64,000 nucleotides of DNA from an uncultured Clostridium sp. (GTDB lineage Bacteria > Bacillota > Clostridia > Lachnospirales > Lachnospiraceae), in NCBI GenBank assembly GCA_934438135.1, contig CAKSBP010000010.1, forward strand, positions 16,640-80,639, in the 5' to 3' direction. This document shows, piece by piece, positions 16,696 to 27,000 of the stretch (within the stretch, counting starts at the first letter, position 1; every line of letters starts with the position of its first letter). Under the pieces are notes generated by a model. It was not told where the DNA came from, searched no databases, and saw nothing but the letters and a program-made list of their open reading frames with translations. Position numbers and translations under genes: made by a program.

Positions 16696-17940
16696 GTGTT
16701 TATAAAAGAAGTGAAAGAGCACCTGTTAAACGTTATTGTACCATTCTGGTCAGATTTACGGGATGATGAGTATGGCGGATTTTATGGATGTAAGGGATAC
16801 AGCCTGAAAGTCTACAAGAAACATTCCAAGGGTGTTATTTTACATAGCAGGATATTATGGTTTTTCTCTAATGTATACTTGCAGTTTCATGATGAGAAAT
16901 GCCTGGATAATGCAAAGCATGCATTTGAATACATCAAAAAATATTGTATCGACCATGAAAATGGTGGTGTTTACTGGTCTACCAAATATAATGGTCAAAT
17001 TGAGGACAGTACCAAACACACATATAACATGGCATTTACCATTTATGCATTATCTTCTTACTATGATGCATCTAAAGACGAGGAAGCAATTAAACTGGCA
17101 GAGGAAATTTATCATGTAATCGAAACAAAATGCCGTGACAGTGTCGGATATCTGGAAGCATTTGATCGGACATTTCATCCGGCAGGCAATGAAAAACTTT
17201 CGGAAAATGGAGTAGAGGCAAAGAAAACCATGAATACACTGCTTCATGTATTTGAAGCTTATACGGAGTTTTACCGTGTAACGAAGAAGCAGGAAGTAAA
17301 AGAGAAGCTGGAATGGATTATGGATCAGTTTGCGGATAAGGTTTATAATAAAGAATTAAAGAGACAGGAAGTCTTCTTTGATGAAAATATGAACTCTCTA
17401 ATTGATTTACATTCATATGGACATGATATTGAAACATCCTGGCTGATAGATCGTGGATGTGAAATTATGAATGAAAAAGCCTATACAGAAAAAATGCAGC
17501 CAATTACCAAGGCATTGACAAAAACAATTTATGAGACTGCTTATCACAAACATTCTCTTTGGAATGAATGTGAAAAAGGAGTTCCGGATAAAAGACGTGT
17601 CTGGTGGGTTCAGGCTGAGACAGTTATTGGTTTCTTAAATGGATATCAGAAGTCACCAGAGCACAAAGAATATTTACAGGCTGCCAAAGATGTATGGGAT
17701 TACATTAAGGAAAATGTCGTTGACAAACGTCCTGGTTCCGAGTGGTTCTGGGAATTAGATGATGAGGGAAAGCCAATTACCTACGAGATACAAGACGCAG
17801 AACAGCTGGGTGAATATAGTGATATTCCAGAAGAGCTGACAAATAGTAAATTTGCCAGACCAATTGTGGAACCTTGGAAGTGTCCGTACCACAATGGAAG
17901 AATGTGTCTGGAAGTCATAAGGAGGAACGTGGATGCTTAA
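16696..17940 (+). CDS. Mannobiose/cellobiose 2-epimerase (AGE family)
   Basis: (alpha/alpha)6-barrel epimerase of about 414 residues. It converts the reducing-end mannose of mannobiose to glucose, giving mannosyl-glucose for the next enzyme. Landmarks are FWSDLRDDEYGGFYG, LHSRILWFFSNVY, STKHTYNMAFTIYALSSYY, LHSYGHDIETSWLI and KRRVWWVQAETVIGFLN, which include the catalytic histidines of the family. The start is GTG at 16696, eight bases after AGGCGG; a GTG at 16687 is in frame but overlaps that site. It overlaps the next GH130 gene by 8 bases. Cellobiose activity is possible, but mannobiose is favoured by context. Confidence 0.92.
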   Translation: MFIKEVKEHLLNVIVPFWSDLRDDEYGGFYGCKGYSLKVYKKHSKGVILHSRILWFFSNVYLQFHDEKCLDNAKHAFEYIKKYCIDHENGGVYWSTKYNGQIEDSTKHTYNMAFTIYALSSYYDASKDEEAIKLAEEIYHVIETKCRDSVGYLEAFDRTFHPAGNEKLSENGVEAKKTMNTLLHVFEAYTEFYRVTKKQEVKEKLEWIMDQFADKVYNKELKRQEVFFDENMNSLIDLHSYGHDIETSWLIDRGCEIMNEKAYTEKMQPITKALTKTIYETAYHKHSLWNECEKGVPDKRRVWWVQAETVIGFLNGYQKSPEHKEYLQAAKDVWDYIKENVVDKRPGSEWFWELDDEGKPITYEIQDAEQLGEYSDIPEELTNSKFARPIVEPWKCPYHNGRMCLEVIRRNVDA

Positions 17941-19102
17941 CGAGCGGTATTATATAGAAAAAGAAAAGTACGATAAACTCATTGCCAGAAAAAATATAAA
18001 AAGTGATTTTTACAATGGAATTTATGACAGATGGGAATATCCTGTTCTGACAAGAAACCATATTCCACTAACTTGGAAGTATGATTTAAATCCAGAAACC
18101 AATCCATATTTCATGGAGCGGTTAGGTATAAATGCGGTATTTAACGCCGGTGCCATTGAGCTGAACGGAAAATATTATCTTGTTGCACGTATTGAAGGGA
18201 ATGATCGGAAATCTTTCTTTGGTGTAGCAGAGAGTGATAATGGCGTAGATGGATTTCATTTCTGGGATTATCCAATCCTGTTAGAGGATACCTGCCCAGA
18301 CGAAACCAATGTTTATGATATGCGTCTGACAAAACATGAAGATGGTTATATTTACGGAGTATTCTGTTCGGAAAGCAAAGACAATTCTGTTAATGATTTG
18401 TCAGCAGCAGTTGCAGCAGCAGGAATTGTTCGTACAAAGGATTTGAAGACATGGGAACGTCTTCCGAATCTTAAAACATTAAATAGTCCTCAGCAGAGAA
18501 ATGTAGTACTCCATCCAGAGTTTATCAATGGAAAGTATGCATTCTATACCAGACCAATGGATGACTTTATTGAAACAGGTTCTGGCGGTGGAATTGGTTT
18601 TGGGCTTTGTGATGATATTACCAATGCAGTAATTGATGAAGAAATTATTACAAGCAGAAGAAAATATCATACGATTACCGAAGCAAAGAATGGTGCTGGT
18701 GCAGTTCCAATTAAAACCGATAAAGGTTACATTCATATTGCACATGGTGTACGTAATACAGCAGCAGGACTTCGTTATGTTATTTATGCATTTGCGACCT
18801 CTCTTGAAAAACCTTGGGAAGTGATTGCAGAACCATCTGGTTTTCTGATTGCTCCATTAGAGGAAGAACGTATTGGAGATGTTTCTAACGTCGTATTTAC
18901 AAATGGAGCTATTGCAAATGAAAAAGGAGAGGTATTTATTTACTATGCTTCTTCCGATACAAGACTTCATGTTGCAACAACGACAATTGATAAATTAGTG
19001 GATTATGTATTTAACACACCGAAAGATCCACTTCGTTCTGTAAAATGTGTAGAGCAGAGATGTGATTTGATTCGTAAGAATCTTGAATTTTTAAATAAAT
19101 AA
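17933..19102 (+). CDS. GH130 4-O-beta-D-mannosyl-D-glucose phosphorylase (GH130_1 type)
   Basis: 389-residue phosphorylase. The N-terminal extension (RWEYPVLTRNHIPLTWKYDLN) and the motif NVYDMRL with the presumed catalytic acid Asp129 fit GH130_1 (MgpA/RaMP1). Further landmarks are QRNVVLHPEFINGKYAFYTRP and GAGAVPIKTDKGYIHIAHGVR. It splits mannosyl-glucose with phosphate to mannose 1-phosphate and glucose. It overlaps the epimerase gene by 8 bases, so substrate maker and user are translationally coupled. The ribosome site is AAGGAGG inside the epimerase end. Confidence 0.92.
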   Translation: MLNERYYIEKEKYDKLIARKNIKSDFYNGIYDRWEYPVLTRNHIPLTWKYDLNPETNPYFMERLGINAVFNAGAIELNGKYYLVARIEGNDRKSFFGVAESDNGVDGFHFWDYPILLEDTCPDETNVYDMRLTKHEDGYIYGVFCSESKDNSVNDLSAAVAAAGIVRTKDLKTWERLPNLKTLNSPQQRNVVLHPEFINGKYAFYTRPMDDFIETGSGGGIGFGLCDDITNAVIDEEIITSRRKYHTITEAKNGAGAVPIKTDKGYIHIAHGVRNTAAGLRYVIYAFATSLEKPWEVIAEPSGFLIAPLEEERIGDVSNVVFTNGAIANEKGEVFIYYASSDTRLHVATTTIDKLVDYVFNTPKDPLRSVKCVEQRCDLIRKNLEFLNK

Positions 19103-19174
19103 ATATACAAAAGAGTAAGGGAGGTGGTATACCAGAGATGCTGTCTTCCTTTTTTTGAGGAAGGAGAAGATAGA

Positions 19175-20692
19175 ATGGAATCAAAAGAGTTAAAAACAGC
19201 ACAGATTTTCAGTAGTAATATGGTATTACAAAGAAATAAAAATGTGACAGTATGGGGAGAAGGAACAGACGGAAAAGAAGTACAGGTTTCAATTAAAGGA
19301 AATATGGTTAGAACAATCATAAAAGACGGAAAATGGATATTGGAACTGCCGAAAATGCAAGCTGGCGGACCATATGTGTTAACGGTTACAGATGGAGACA
19401 CAACACTTTCTTATAAAAATGTTATGGTAGGGGAAGTATGGTTTGCTGGAGGCCAGTCCAACATGGAACTGGAACTTCAGAACTGCATGAATGGAAGAAA
19501 TGAAATGAAGGAAGCAGATTACGACAGTATCCGTTTTTATAACGTGGCAAAAATTGCAACCTTGGAAGAGAAGAATCTAAAAGAAGAAGCAACAAGATAC
19601 TGGGAACTGGTAAAACCAGATACCTGTGCGAGTATGTCAGCAGTAGCTTATTTTTTTGCAAGAAAAGTACAGAAAGAACTGGGGATTACTATTGGAATTA
19701 TTGATTGTTACTGGGGTGGAACTTCTATTTCCTGTTGGATGGATAAGAAGCTAATCGAGAAAGATATGGATGCTCATATTTATCTGGATGAGTGGAAAGA
19801 GAAAGTGGGAGATAAAACAGATGAACAGTTTGATAAGGAAATGGAAGAGTATATGAAAGACTGGAAAGTCTGGGATGATAAATGTAAAGAAGTAAAGATA
19901 CAAGATCCAATGGCATCATGGGAAAAAATTAGAGAATATGCAGGAGATTGTCCTTGGCCGCAGCCATTTGGAAATAAGTCACAATTCCGGCCTGGCGGAC
20001 TTTATGAAACCATGATAAAGCGTGTTACACCTTATACGATAAAAGGATTTTTGTGGTATCAGGGAGAAGAAGATGAATCAAAACCATACTTGTATGATAA
20101 AATGTTATATAATTTGATTCATTTATGGAGAAGTGACTGGAAAGATGAAACACTTCCATTTATGATTGTGCAGCTTCCGATGTGGATTGAAAAAGGACGG
20201 AAAGATGACAGGAGCTGGGCTGTTTTAAGGGACATGCAGCGTAAGGTAGCAGCTACCGTAAAAAATGCAGAACTGACTGTTTTAATTGACTGTGGAGAGT
20301 ATGATAATATTCATCCTTTGGATAAACAGACAGTAGGATATCGTCTTGCATTACAGACACTGGAATCGGTTTATGGGATAGCAGATTTATTTGCAAAGTG
20401 CCCGACATACAAAGATAGAGATTTAAAAGAAGACAAGATTGTGCTATACTTTGATAGTGTGTATGGGGGATTCGAGGTAAGAGGCCATAATAAGAAACCT
20501 GAGCTGTTTGAAATTGCAGGAGAAGATAAAGTTTTTGTACCAGCTGAGGCTGAGATTGATGGAGAAACTATTATTATTTCAAGCAAATCAGTAAAAAATC
20601 CAAAATATGCTAGATATGCATGGGTAAATTATGGTATAGTAAACTTATTTAGTTCAAAGGGAATGCCAGTGGCTCCTTTTGAAACAAAATAA
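19175..20692 (+). CDS. SGNH-type acetylesterase (sialate O-acetylesterase-like), probable mannan deacetylase
   Basis: 505-residue protein with no signal peptide, hence cytoplasmic. An N-terminal beta-sandwich (about 1-80, FSSNMVLQRNKNVTVWGEG) precedes the SGNH hydrolase domain, with GEVWFAGGQSNMELEL carrying nucleophile Ser95 and a late EYDNIHPLDK carrying His380 and Asp377. GFLWYQGEED matches the SASA family. The start at 19175 is set by GGAAGGAG; the frame is open back to 19124. In Roseburia mannan loci esterases remove acetyl groups from imported mannooligosaccharides. That is the likely role here, but it may not be the same family as CE2 or CE17. Confidence 0.82.
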   Translation: MESKELKTAQIFSSNMVLQRNKNVTVWGEGTDGKEVQVSIKGNMVRTIIKDGKWILELPKMQAGGPYVLTVTDGDTTLSYKNVMVGEVWFAGGQSNMELELQNCMNGRNEMKEADYDSIRFYNVAKIATLEEKNLKEEATRYWELVKPDTCASMSAVAYFFARKVQKELGITIGIIDCYWGGTSISCWMDKKLIEKDMDAHIYLDEWKEKVGDKTDEQFDKEMEEYMKDWKVWDDKCKEVKIQDPMASWEKIREYAGDCPWPQPFGNKSQFRPGGLYETMIKRVTPYTIKGFLWYQGEEDESKPYLYDKMLYNLIHLWRSDWKDETLPFMIVQLPMWIEKGRKDDRSWAVLRDMQRKVAATVKNAELTVLIDCGEYDNIHPLDKQTVGYRLALQTLESVYGIADLFAKCPTYKDRDLKEDKIVLYFDSVYGGFEVRGHNKKPELFEIAGEDKVFVPAEAEIDGETIIISSKSVKNPKYARYAWVNYGIVNLFSSKGMPVAPFETK

Positions 20693-20724
20693 AGTGAATA
20701 AAATAGCTAAGAAAGGAAATCGTT

Positions 20725-22449
20725 ATGGATTATAAGACGAATTATGAAAAATGGTGCCAGGACTCATATTTTGATGAAGATACGAGGAATGAACTGTTGG
20801 CGTTAAAGGGCAATGATGCAGAAATTCAGGAACGTTTTTACAAGGAACTTGAATTTGGTACTGGTGGATTAAGAGGTATTATCGGTGCCGGAACAAATCG
20901 AATGAACGTTTATACAGTAAGAAAGGCCACACAAGGTCTAGCCAACTTTATTATTAAAGAAGGTGGACAGAACAAAGGAGTTGCCATTGCATTTGATTCC
21001 AGACATATGTCTCCAGAATTTGCAGATGAGGCAGCATTATGTTTAGCAGCAAATGGGATTAAAGCGTATCGGTTTGATTCACTTAGACCAACGCCAGAAC
21101 TTTCTTTTGCGTTAAGAACATTAGGATGTATTGCAGGTATTGTTGTTACTGCAAGTCACAATCCACCAGAATATAATGGTTATAAAGTATATTGGGAAGA
21201 TGGTGCACAGATTACCTATCCGAAAGATGAGCAGATTATAACTGAAGTAAAGAATGTAACCGATTTTCATGCTGTAAAGACCATGGATAAAGAAGAAGCA
21301 GAAAAAGCTGGATTATACCAGGTAATTGGCAAGGAAATTGATGATAAATATATTGAAGAGCTAAAGAAATTAGTTGTACATCCAGAAATTATAAAAGAAG
21401 TGGGAAAGGACCTGAAGATTGTATATACTCCATTACATGGAACAGGTAACCTTCCGGCAAGAAGAGTGTTAAAAGAACTTGGTTTTGAAAACGTCTATGT
21501 TGTTCCAGAGCAGGAACTTCCAAACGGAGATTTCCCAACCGTAAGTTATCCAAACCCAGAGGCAGCAGAAGCCTTTACATTAGCATTAAAACTTGCCAAA
21601 GAAGTAGATGCTGATGTGGTATTAGCAACTGATCCAGACGCAGACCGTTTAGGTGTGTATGCAAAAGATTCTAAGACTGGTGAATATGTATCCTTTACAG
21701 GAAATATGTCTGGTATGTTAATCTGCGAATACATTATGTCAGAAAAACAGAAACTTGGAACGCTGCCTGCAAACGGAGCATTAATTAAAACAATCGTTAC
21801 AACTAATATGGCAGATGAAGTTGCTAAATATTACAATATGAAATTAATCGAAGTTCTGACCGGATTTAAATATATCGGTGAACAGATTAAATTATTTGAA
21901 CAGAATCATGAACATGAATATGTATTTGGTTTTGAAGAAAGCTATGGCTGCCTAGTTGGTACACATGCCAGAGATAAAGATGCTATCGTTGCTGTTATGG
22001 AATTATGCGAAGCTGCCGCATTCTATAAAAAACAAAATCTTACATTATGGGATCAGATGATTAATATCTTCGAGAAATACGGCTATTTCCGTGAAGGCTT
22101 GGAAACTATTACATTAAAGGGTATCAGCGGAACAGAACAGATTAAACAGATGATGGATAAAATGAGAAATAATCCGCCTACACAGCTAGGAGAATACAAA
22201 GTTCTTAGTGTAAGAGATTACAAGAAGGAACAGATTATGAATATGGAAACAAAAGAAGTATCCGGTACCGGATTACCTGTTTCCAATGTTCTTTACTATG
22301 ATCTTCCTGATGGTGCATGGTGCTGCGTGAGACCATCTGGAACAGAACCAAAGATTAAGTTTTATTTTGGTGTAAAAGGAAGCAGCTTTGATGATGCAAA
22401 CCAGAAGCTGGCTGCATTGAAAAAAGAAATGCTTGATTATGCAAAATAG
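20725..22449 (+). CDS. Alpha-D-phosphohexomutase (phosphomannomutase/phosphoglucomutase)
   Basis: 574-residue mutase close to PgcA length. The four signature loops are visible: phosphoserine VVTASHNPPEYNGYKVY, metal site ATDPDADRLGV, sugar-binding GFEESYG and phosphate-binding RPSGTEPKIKFYFG. Being last in the mannan operon, it probably converts mannose 1-phosphate from the phosphorylases to mannose 6-phosphate, and perhaps glucose 1-phosphate too. A strong terminator follows 14 bases later. The specificity cannot be set from sequence alone. Confidence 0.92.
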   Translation: MDYKTNYEKWCQDSYFDEDTRNELLALKGNDAEIQERFYKELEFGTGGLRGIIGAGTNRMNVYTVRKATQGLANFIIKEGGQNKGVAIAFDSRHMSPEFADEAALCLAANGIKAYRFDSLRPTPELSFALRTLGCIAGIVVTASHNPPEYNGYKVYWEDGAQITYPKDEQIITEVKNVTDFHAVKTMDKEEAEKAGLYQVIGKEIDDKYIEELKKLVVHPEIIKEVGKDLKIVYTPLHGTGNLPARRVLKELGFENVYVVPEQELPNGDFPTVSYPNPEAAEAFTLALKLAKEVDADVVLATDPDADRLGVYAKDSKTGEYVSFTGNMSGMLICEYIMSEKQKLGTLPANGALIKTIVTTNMADEVAKYYNMKLIEVLTGFKYIGEQIKLFEQNHEHEYVFGFEESYGCLVGTHARDKDAIVAVMELCEAAAFYKKQNLTLWDQMINIFEKYGYFREGLETITLKGISGTEQIKQMMDKMRNNPPTQLGEYKVLSVRDYKKEQIMNMETKEVSGTGLPVSNVLYYDLPDGAWCCVRPSGTEPKIKFYFGVKGSSFDDANQKLAALKKEMLDYAK

Positions 22450-22462
22450 GAAAAAATAATGT

Positions 22463-22503
22463 TGGTGCCAGCTTTTCAAGGAAAGCTGGCACCAGTTTTT
22501 TTC
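22463..22503 (+). terminator. Strong terminator of the mannan operon
   Basis: Perfect 13-bp stem TGGTGCCAGCTTT (22463-22475) with AAAGCTGGCACCA (22482-22494), six-base loop, followed by a run of T. Confidence 0.95.
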
Positions 22504-22618
22504 TTGCGATTAAGAGTAAAATAACAGGAAATTTATTTGAAGTCTAGGATAGAATGAAGTATAATAAAAAAAACGTTTCAGTATAAAAGAGAAAGATAGA
22601 GTGAAGGAAGGTGGGTTT

Positions 22619-23503
22619 ATGCATAGTTACCTGAGAGCGGTAGGATTCAGCCATGTAGACAGTAGAAAAGAATTGGATAGAATATTAGGGCAGGTTATGG
22701 AACATCCAAATGAAAAGAAAATGACCAAAATAAATGCCACCACAACTTTAACGGAAATGAAACTGGATTTTGCGGAAAATATGGGGGTTGCGATTCGTGG
22801 TGAATACGATGAAAAAGGATTTTTTCATTTAGATCATTATTTCCCATATTTTAAAGGAAGAAGAGTTTCTATTAAAGAAGAAATCTGTATTAATAAAAGA
22901 ATTGATACAGAGGCTTATACCGGAATGTGTGATGACATGAGGCTTGGAGTATCGCTGATTTTTTATCTGCAGAATTCCATGGACTGTTCTCAGACTACAA
23001 AAATACCACCTGCTGTGGCCAAATATCTGGAAGTTTCCTTATCAGCATTATCCACACAGGGACGTATTCTGCTGGGAATGGATAATGGAAACCGGAAGAA
23101 CAGTATTAAGTCGTCCGACATGAATTATCGGAAAAAACTGATTGCAGAAGCAAAACAGGGGAATCAGGAAGCTATTGACAGTCTGACGATTGATGATATT
23201 GATTTATATGCCATGATTTCAAGGCGAGCTAAAACCGAGGATATTTATTCTATCGTGGAGAACTGTTTTATTCCATTTGGTTCGGAATCCGATAATTACA
23301 CGATTATTGGTACCATTTTAGAATGTAATGTTCTTGAAAATAGTATGACAGGAGAACTGGTGTATGATCTTTTAGTGGAATGTAATGATATTGTGTATGA
23401 TGTCTGTATTAATAAAAGAGATCTGCTGGGAGAGCCGCTTGTGGGACGGAGATTTAAAGGAAATATCTGGATGCAGGGATTTGCAAATTTTCTAAAGTGG
23501 TAA
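22619..23503 (+). CDS. DUF3881 family protein
   Basis: 294-residue cytoplasmic protein that I recognise as the DUF3881 family, found mainly in Lachnospiraceae (opening MHSYLRAVGFS; later YNRKK-like and AKQGNQEAIDSLTIDDIDLYAMISRRAKTEDIYSIVE). Function is unknown. The start ATG at 22619 follows GGAAGGTGG; an in-frame GTG lies at 22601. It sits between terminators and so forms its own unit, not part of the mannan pathway. Confidence 0.8.
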   Translation: MHSYLRAVGFSHVDSRKELDRILGQVMEHPNEKKMTKINATTTLTEMKLDFAENMGVAIRGEYDEKGFFHLDHYFPYFKGRRVSIKEEICINKRIDTEAYTGMCDDMRLGVSLIFYLQNSMDCSQTTKIPPAVAKYLEVSLSALSTQGRILLGMDNGNRKNSIKSSDMNYRKKLIAEAKQGNQEAIDSLTIDDIDLYAMISRRAKTEDIYSIVENCFIPFGSESDNYTIIGTILECNVLENSMTGELVYDLLVECNDIVYDVCINKRDLLGEPLVGRRFKGNIWMQGFANFLKW

Positions 23504-23548
23504 ATACAAATACGTGAGAAAGGATATGCTTGGAGGTATATCTTTTTG

Positions 23549-23616
23549 GCTCTATGTTAAGTGTTGGGGCATGACCCTTTGAATTATGCCTCAACATTTA
23601 ACATAGAGCTGTTTTT
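23549..23616 (+). terminator. Long hairpin terminator after DUF3881
   Basis: 24-base arms (23549-23572 and 23586-23609) pair fully apart from two G-U pairs, with a 13-base loop and TGTTTTTA tail. It is far longer than a minimal terminator. Confidence 0.9.
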
Positions 23617-23725
23617 ATGTTGAGGATTCTATTGCTTTGGAAAAGAGAACATATGCAATACTGAGATATTGGATTTCCAAGGTGCATAGTCAAAATCTGT
23701 GTGTAAAGTTTGAGTTATTAATAGT

Positions 23726-23766
23726 AAAACCTTCTTATTTATTATTAAGTAAGAAGGTTTTATTGT
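23726..23766. terminator. Second hairpin terminator upstream of GH5
   Basis: AAAACCTTCTTA (23726-23737) pairs with TAAGAAGGTTTT (23750-23761) and is followed by ATTGTT. No gene lies between this and the previous terminator; 23617-23725 holds nothing I recognise. Confidence 0.75.
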
Positions 23767-23793
23767 TATAACCTTATATTACTGCGTATTTTT

Positions 23794-24035
23794 AACTAAA
23801 ATGATTGTTACAAATCAACTAAAAATTAAGTTAATTTGTGAAAAAAAGCAAGTAAGATATCCACAAAAGCAAAATTGTATATTATGTCTAAAAACGATTC
23901 TAAAACTTGAACATGTCATAGCAAAAAATATGAAGGATATATACAAAACAGACAGTTGTATTACATAAAAATGAATATTACTATACAAAATCAATAAAAT
24001 TTACTATTGCGTAAATAAGGTAAAAATGATATTCT
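23794..24035 (+). promoter_or_regulatory. Upstream control region of the GH5 mannanase gene
   Basis: Two AACTAAAA boxes lie 23 bases apart (23794 and 23817). The second forms AACT-AAAAATTA-AGTT (23817-23832) and is followed by TTAATTTG. A probable promoter is TTGCGT (24007-24012), 17 bases, TATTCT (24030-24035). The boxes sit about 180 bases upstream of the promoter, more like activator than repressor sites; the interval 23840-24000 is A/T-rich with no gene. Confidence 0.4.
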
Positions 24036-24071
24036 AATTAAGTAATAAATTAATCAATGAGGAGGTTTTTT

Positions 24072-27000
24072 ATGAAAGGTAAAAGAAAAGTTTTATCCTG
24101 TATTGTTACATGGTTAATGGTATTTGCTCTTGTATTAACCAGTGTTTATGCAGGAGGTGTTACAAAAATTAAGGCAGCAGAGGGGTCTTCAAATTTTCAG
24201 CAGAAAATTGAATTTGAGGATGCAAATCATTTTTCATCTGATTCCGGAAATAAGATTGATACATATTATTCCAATTACTCTGGTTCAGGATATGTATATC
24301 TTACATCTGGATGGGCAGAAGTTAATTTTACAGTCCCAAGTGATGGAAAATACAAAATAACAATTGCATCTACATCTGATCAGCATAAAGAAAACTGGCT
24401 GTATTTTGATAATGATGGTGCGGGGACATTGAACACAGAGTCTGCTGGATGGGGAGTATCTACATATGAATATTCACTGACAGCCGGAACACATAAGTTT
24501 GGTGTTTCTACCAATTGGGGGTATGTAGCACTTGATTATGTAATAATTCAGTCTGAAGGTTCTAATATACAGCCGACAGTTACACCAAGTACAAAAACTT
24601 CTGTACAGCCGACAGTTATACCAACTGCATCTTCAAATGGTGTGTATGAATTTGAAGACGCAAATAGTTTCTCTAGTGATTCTGGTAATAAGATAGCACA
24701 CGATACCTTTCCAGGATATTCAGGAAGTGGTTATGTATACTTAACATCTGGATGGGCAGAAGTAAGATTTACAGTTCCAAGTGATGGAAAGTACGAAATA
24801 ACAATTGCATCTACATCCGATCAGCATAAAGAAAACTGGCTGTATTTAGATGATGAGGCTGTTGGAACATTAGAAACAGAAAGTAATTCCTGGGGAACAG
24901 TATCAAATACCTATACATTATCAAAAGGAACTCATAAATTTGGAGTTTCATCCAGCTGGGGTTATGTAGCATTAGATTATGTCAAAGTAAAAGCTGTTTC
25001 TACTCCAACAACATCTGTAGCTCCAACAGCAACAGCATCGGTTGCACCAACTCCAACACCAACAACTACAGGTTCTACAGGAAAAGGAATGTATGTAAAA
25101 AATACCAGATTATATGATGGTAACGGAAATGAATTTATTATGAGAGGTATTAATATTGCACATGCATGGTATACAGATAAAACAGATACATCTATTAAAG
25201 CTGTTGCGGATCTCGGCGCAAACTGTGTACGTGTTGTATTAGCAGATGGAGCACAGTGGACAAAGACAAGGGTCAGCGAAGTACAAAATATTATTAATAT
25301 ATGCCGCAAGAATAAGTTAGTCTGTGTTCTGGAAGTTCATGATCACACTGGAAAAGATAATACTTCAGAACTTGATACAGCAGTAAACTACTGGCTTGAA
25401 ATTAAAGACATCTTAAATGCAAATAAAGATTATGTTATCGTTAATATTGCAAATGAGTGGCTAGGAACATGGGGATTAGGCGATACATGGAAAAATACAT
25501 ATTGTAAAGCTGTTTCTACAATTAGAAATGCAGGAATTGAAAATGTCATTATGGTAGATGCAGCAGGATATGGACAGGAAACATCTTCAATGATTGATAA
25601 CTGTCAGAGTGTAAAAGCTGCCGATAGTACAGGAAATATTATGTTTTCAATTCATATGTATTCCTGCGCAGGTAGTGACGCAGCTACGGTAAAATCCAAT
25701 ATAGATAACACATTATCTAAAAATGTATGTTTATGTATTGGCGAATTTGGTGATTACCAGAATGGTGCTGATGTAGATGAAGCAACAATTATCAGTTACT
25801 GTAATGAAAAAGGAGTTGGAAATATTGCATGGTCTTGGAAAGGAAACGGCGGACAGGATGCAACATTAGACCTTTCAAAGGACTGGGCAGGAACCAATCT
25901 AACAGATTGGGGAAAAACAGTTGTAAGCAACATTCAGAAAACATCGAAGCTTGCATATTATCTTACAGGATATGGCGATGCTCCAATTGAAACACCACCA
26001 ACAATATCTGTTCAGCCAACAGAATCTACAACACCTGTTACAAGTGCACCACCGGTAAGTGGTGAAATCGGAATCAGTGCAGATAAATTGACAAGCTTTG
26101 ACACTGACTGGTTTATCTCAGGTGAAGGTGATGATACCACATCAACCATATCCTCACTAGATACCTTATCAAATAATGGATTAAGAGTCAACTTTGATTT
26201 AACAAAGGAAGCATATCCTTATTTAACAAATATGGTGGCTGGTGTAGATTTAAGTGCACATGATACAATCAGCATTGTAGTAAGAAATAACAATGCATAT
26301 GCATTACAGATTCAACCTATCTTTAAAGTTGGTTCTTTATGGAAATGGACAGAGTATGATCAGTATCAGACCGTACCAGCAGCAACAACAACTTTACTGA
26401 CATTTGATATGTCATCCTGCAGCAGAGACGAAGTTCAGGCAATTATGTTCAGAGTACAGGGAGCAGGAGGCAAATTTGCAGGAACAGTAGATTTTATTTC
26501 TATGGGATATGATTTGGGAACGAATGCATATGCGGATGAAATTGCAGAATTAAACCGTCCGAAATCAGCATCATGTTTTACATGGGTTTTCCCAGAAACA
26601 TCATGGACAGAAAAAACCGTAACTTCTAGTTGTGATAGTGACGGTGTACTAAGCGTAGAATTTAAAAATGTAACAGACTCAGATGCAGCTGGAATTCAAA
26701 CAGAAACAAAGCCTGGACTTGGAAAAGGAATGGACTTTTCTGGATATGATTCTATTACGTGTACAATTAAAAATACGAGTACTTCTGATATTCATGTTTC
26801 TCTTGTTTTAAGAACAGGAAGCAACTGGACCTGGCAGGAAAATGGTGGAATGGTAACTGGAGAAAAAGAAGGTGAGAGAGTTATTTCTGCTGGTGAAAGT
26901 GTTGATGTTACTTACTACTTAAACCACAAAACATGGAAATCAAAACAGTCAGGATGGAAATATACAGGAGCATTAGAAGAATCAGATGATGTAAGAGCAT

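Noticed and set aside
7684..24060. CcpA (cre) sites for carbon catabolite control
   Set aside because: I looked for TGWAANCGNTNWCA-like 14-mers in the intergenic regions and found no convincing one; a matrix scan would decide.
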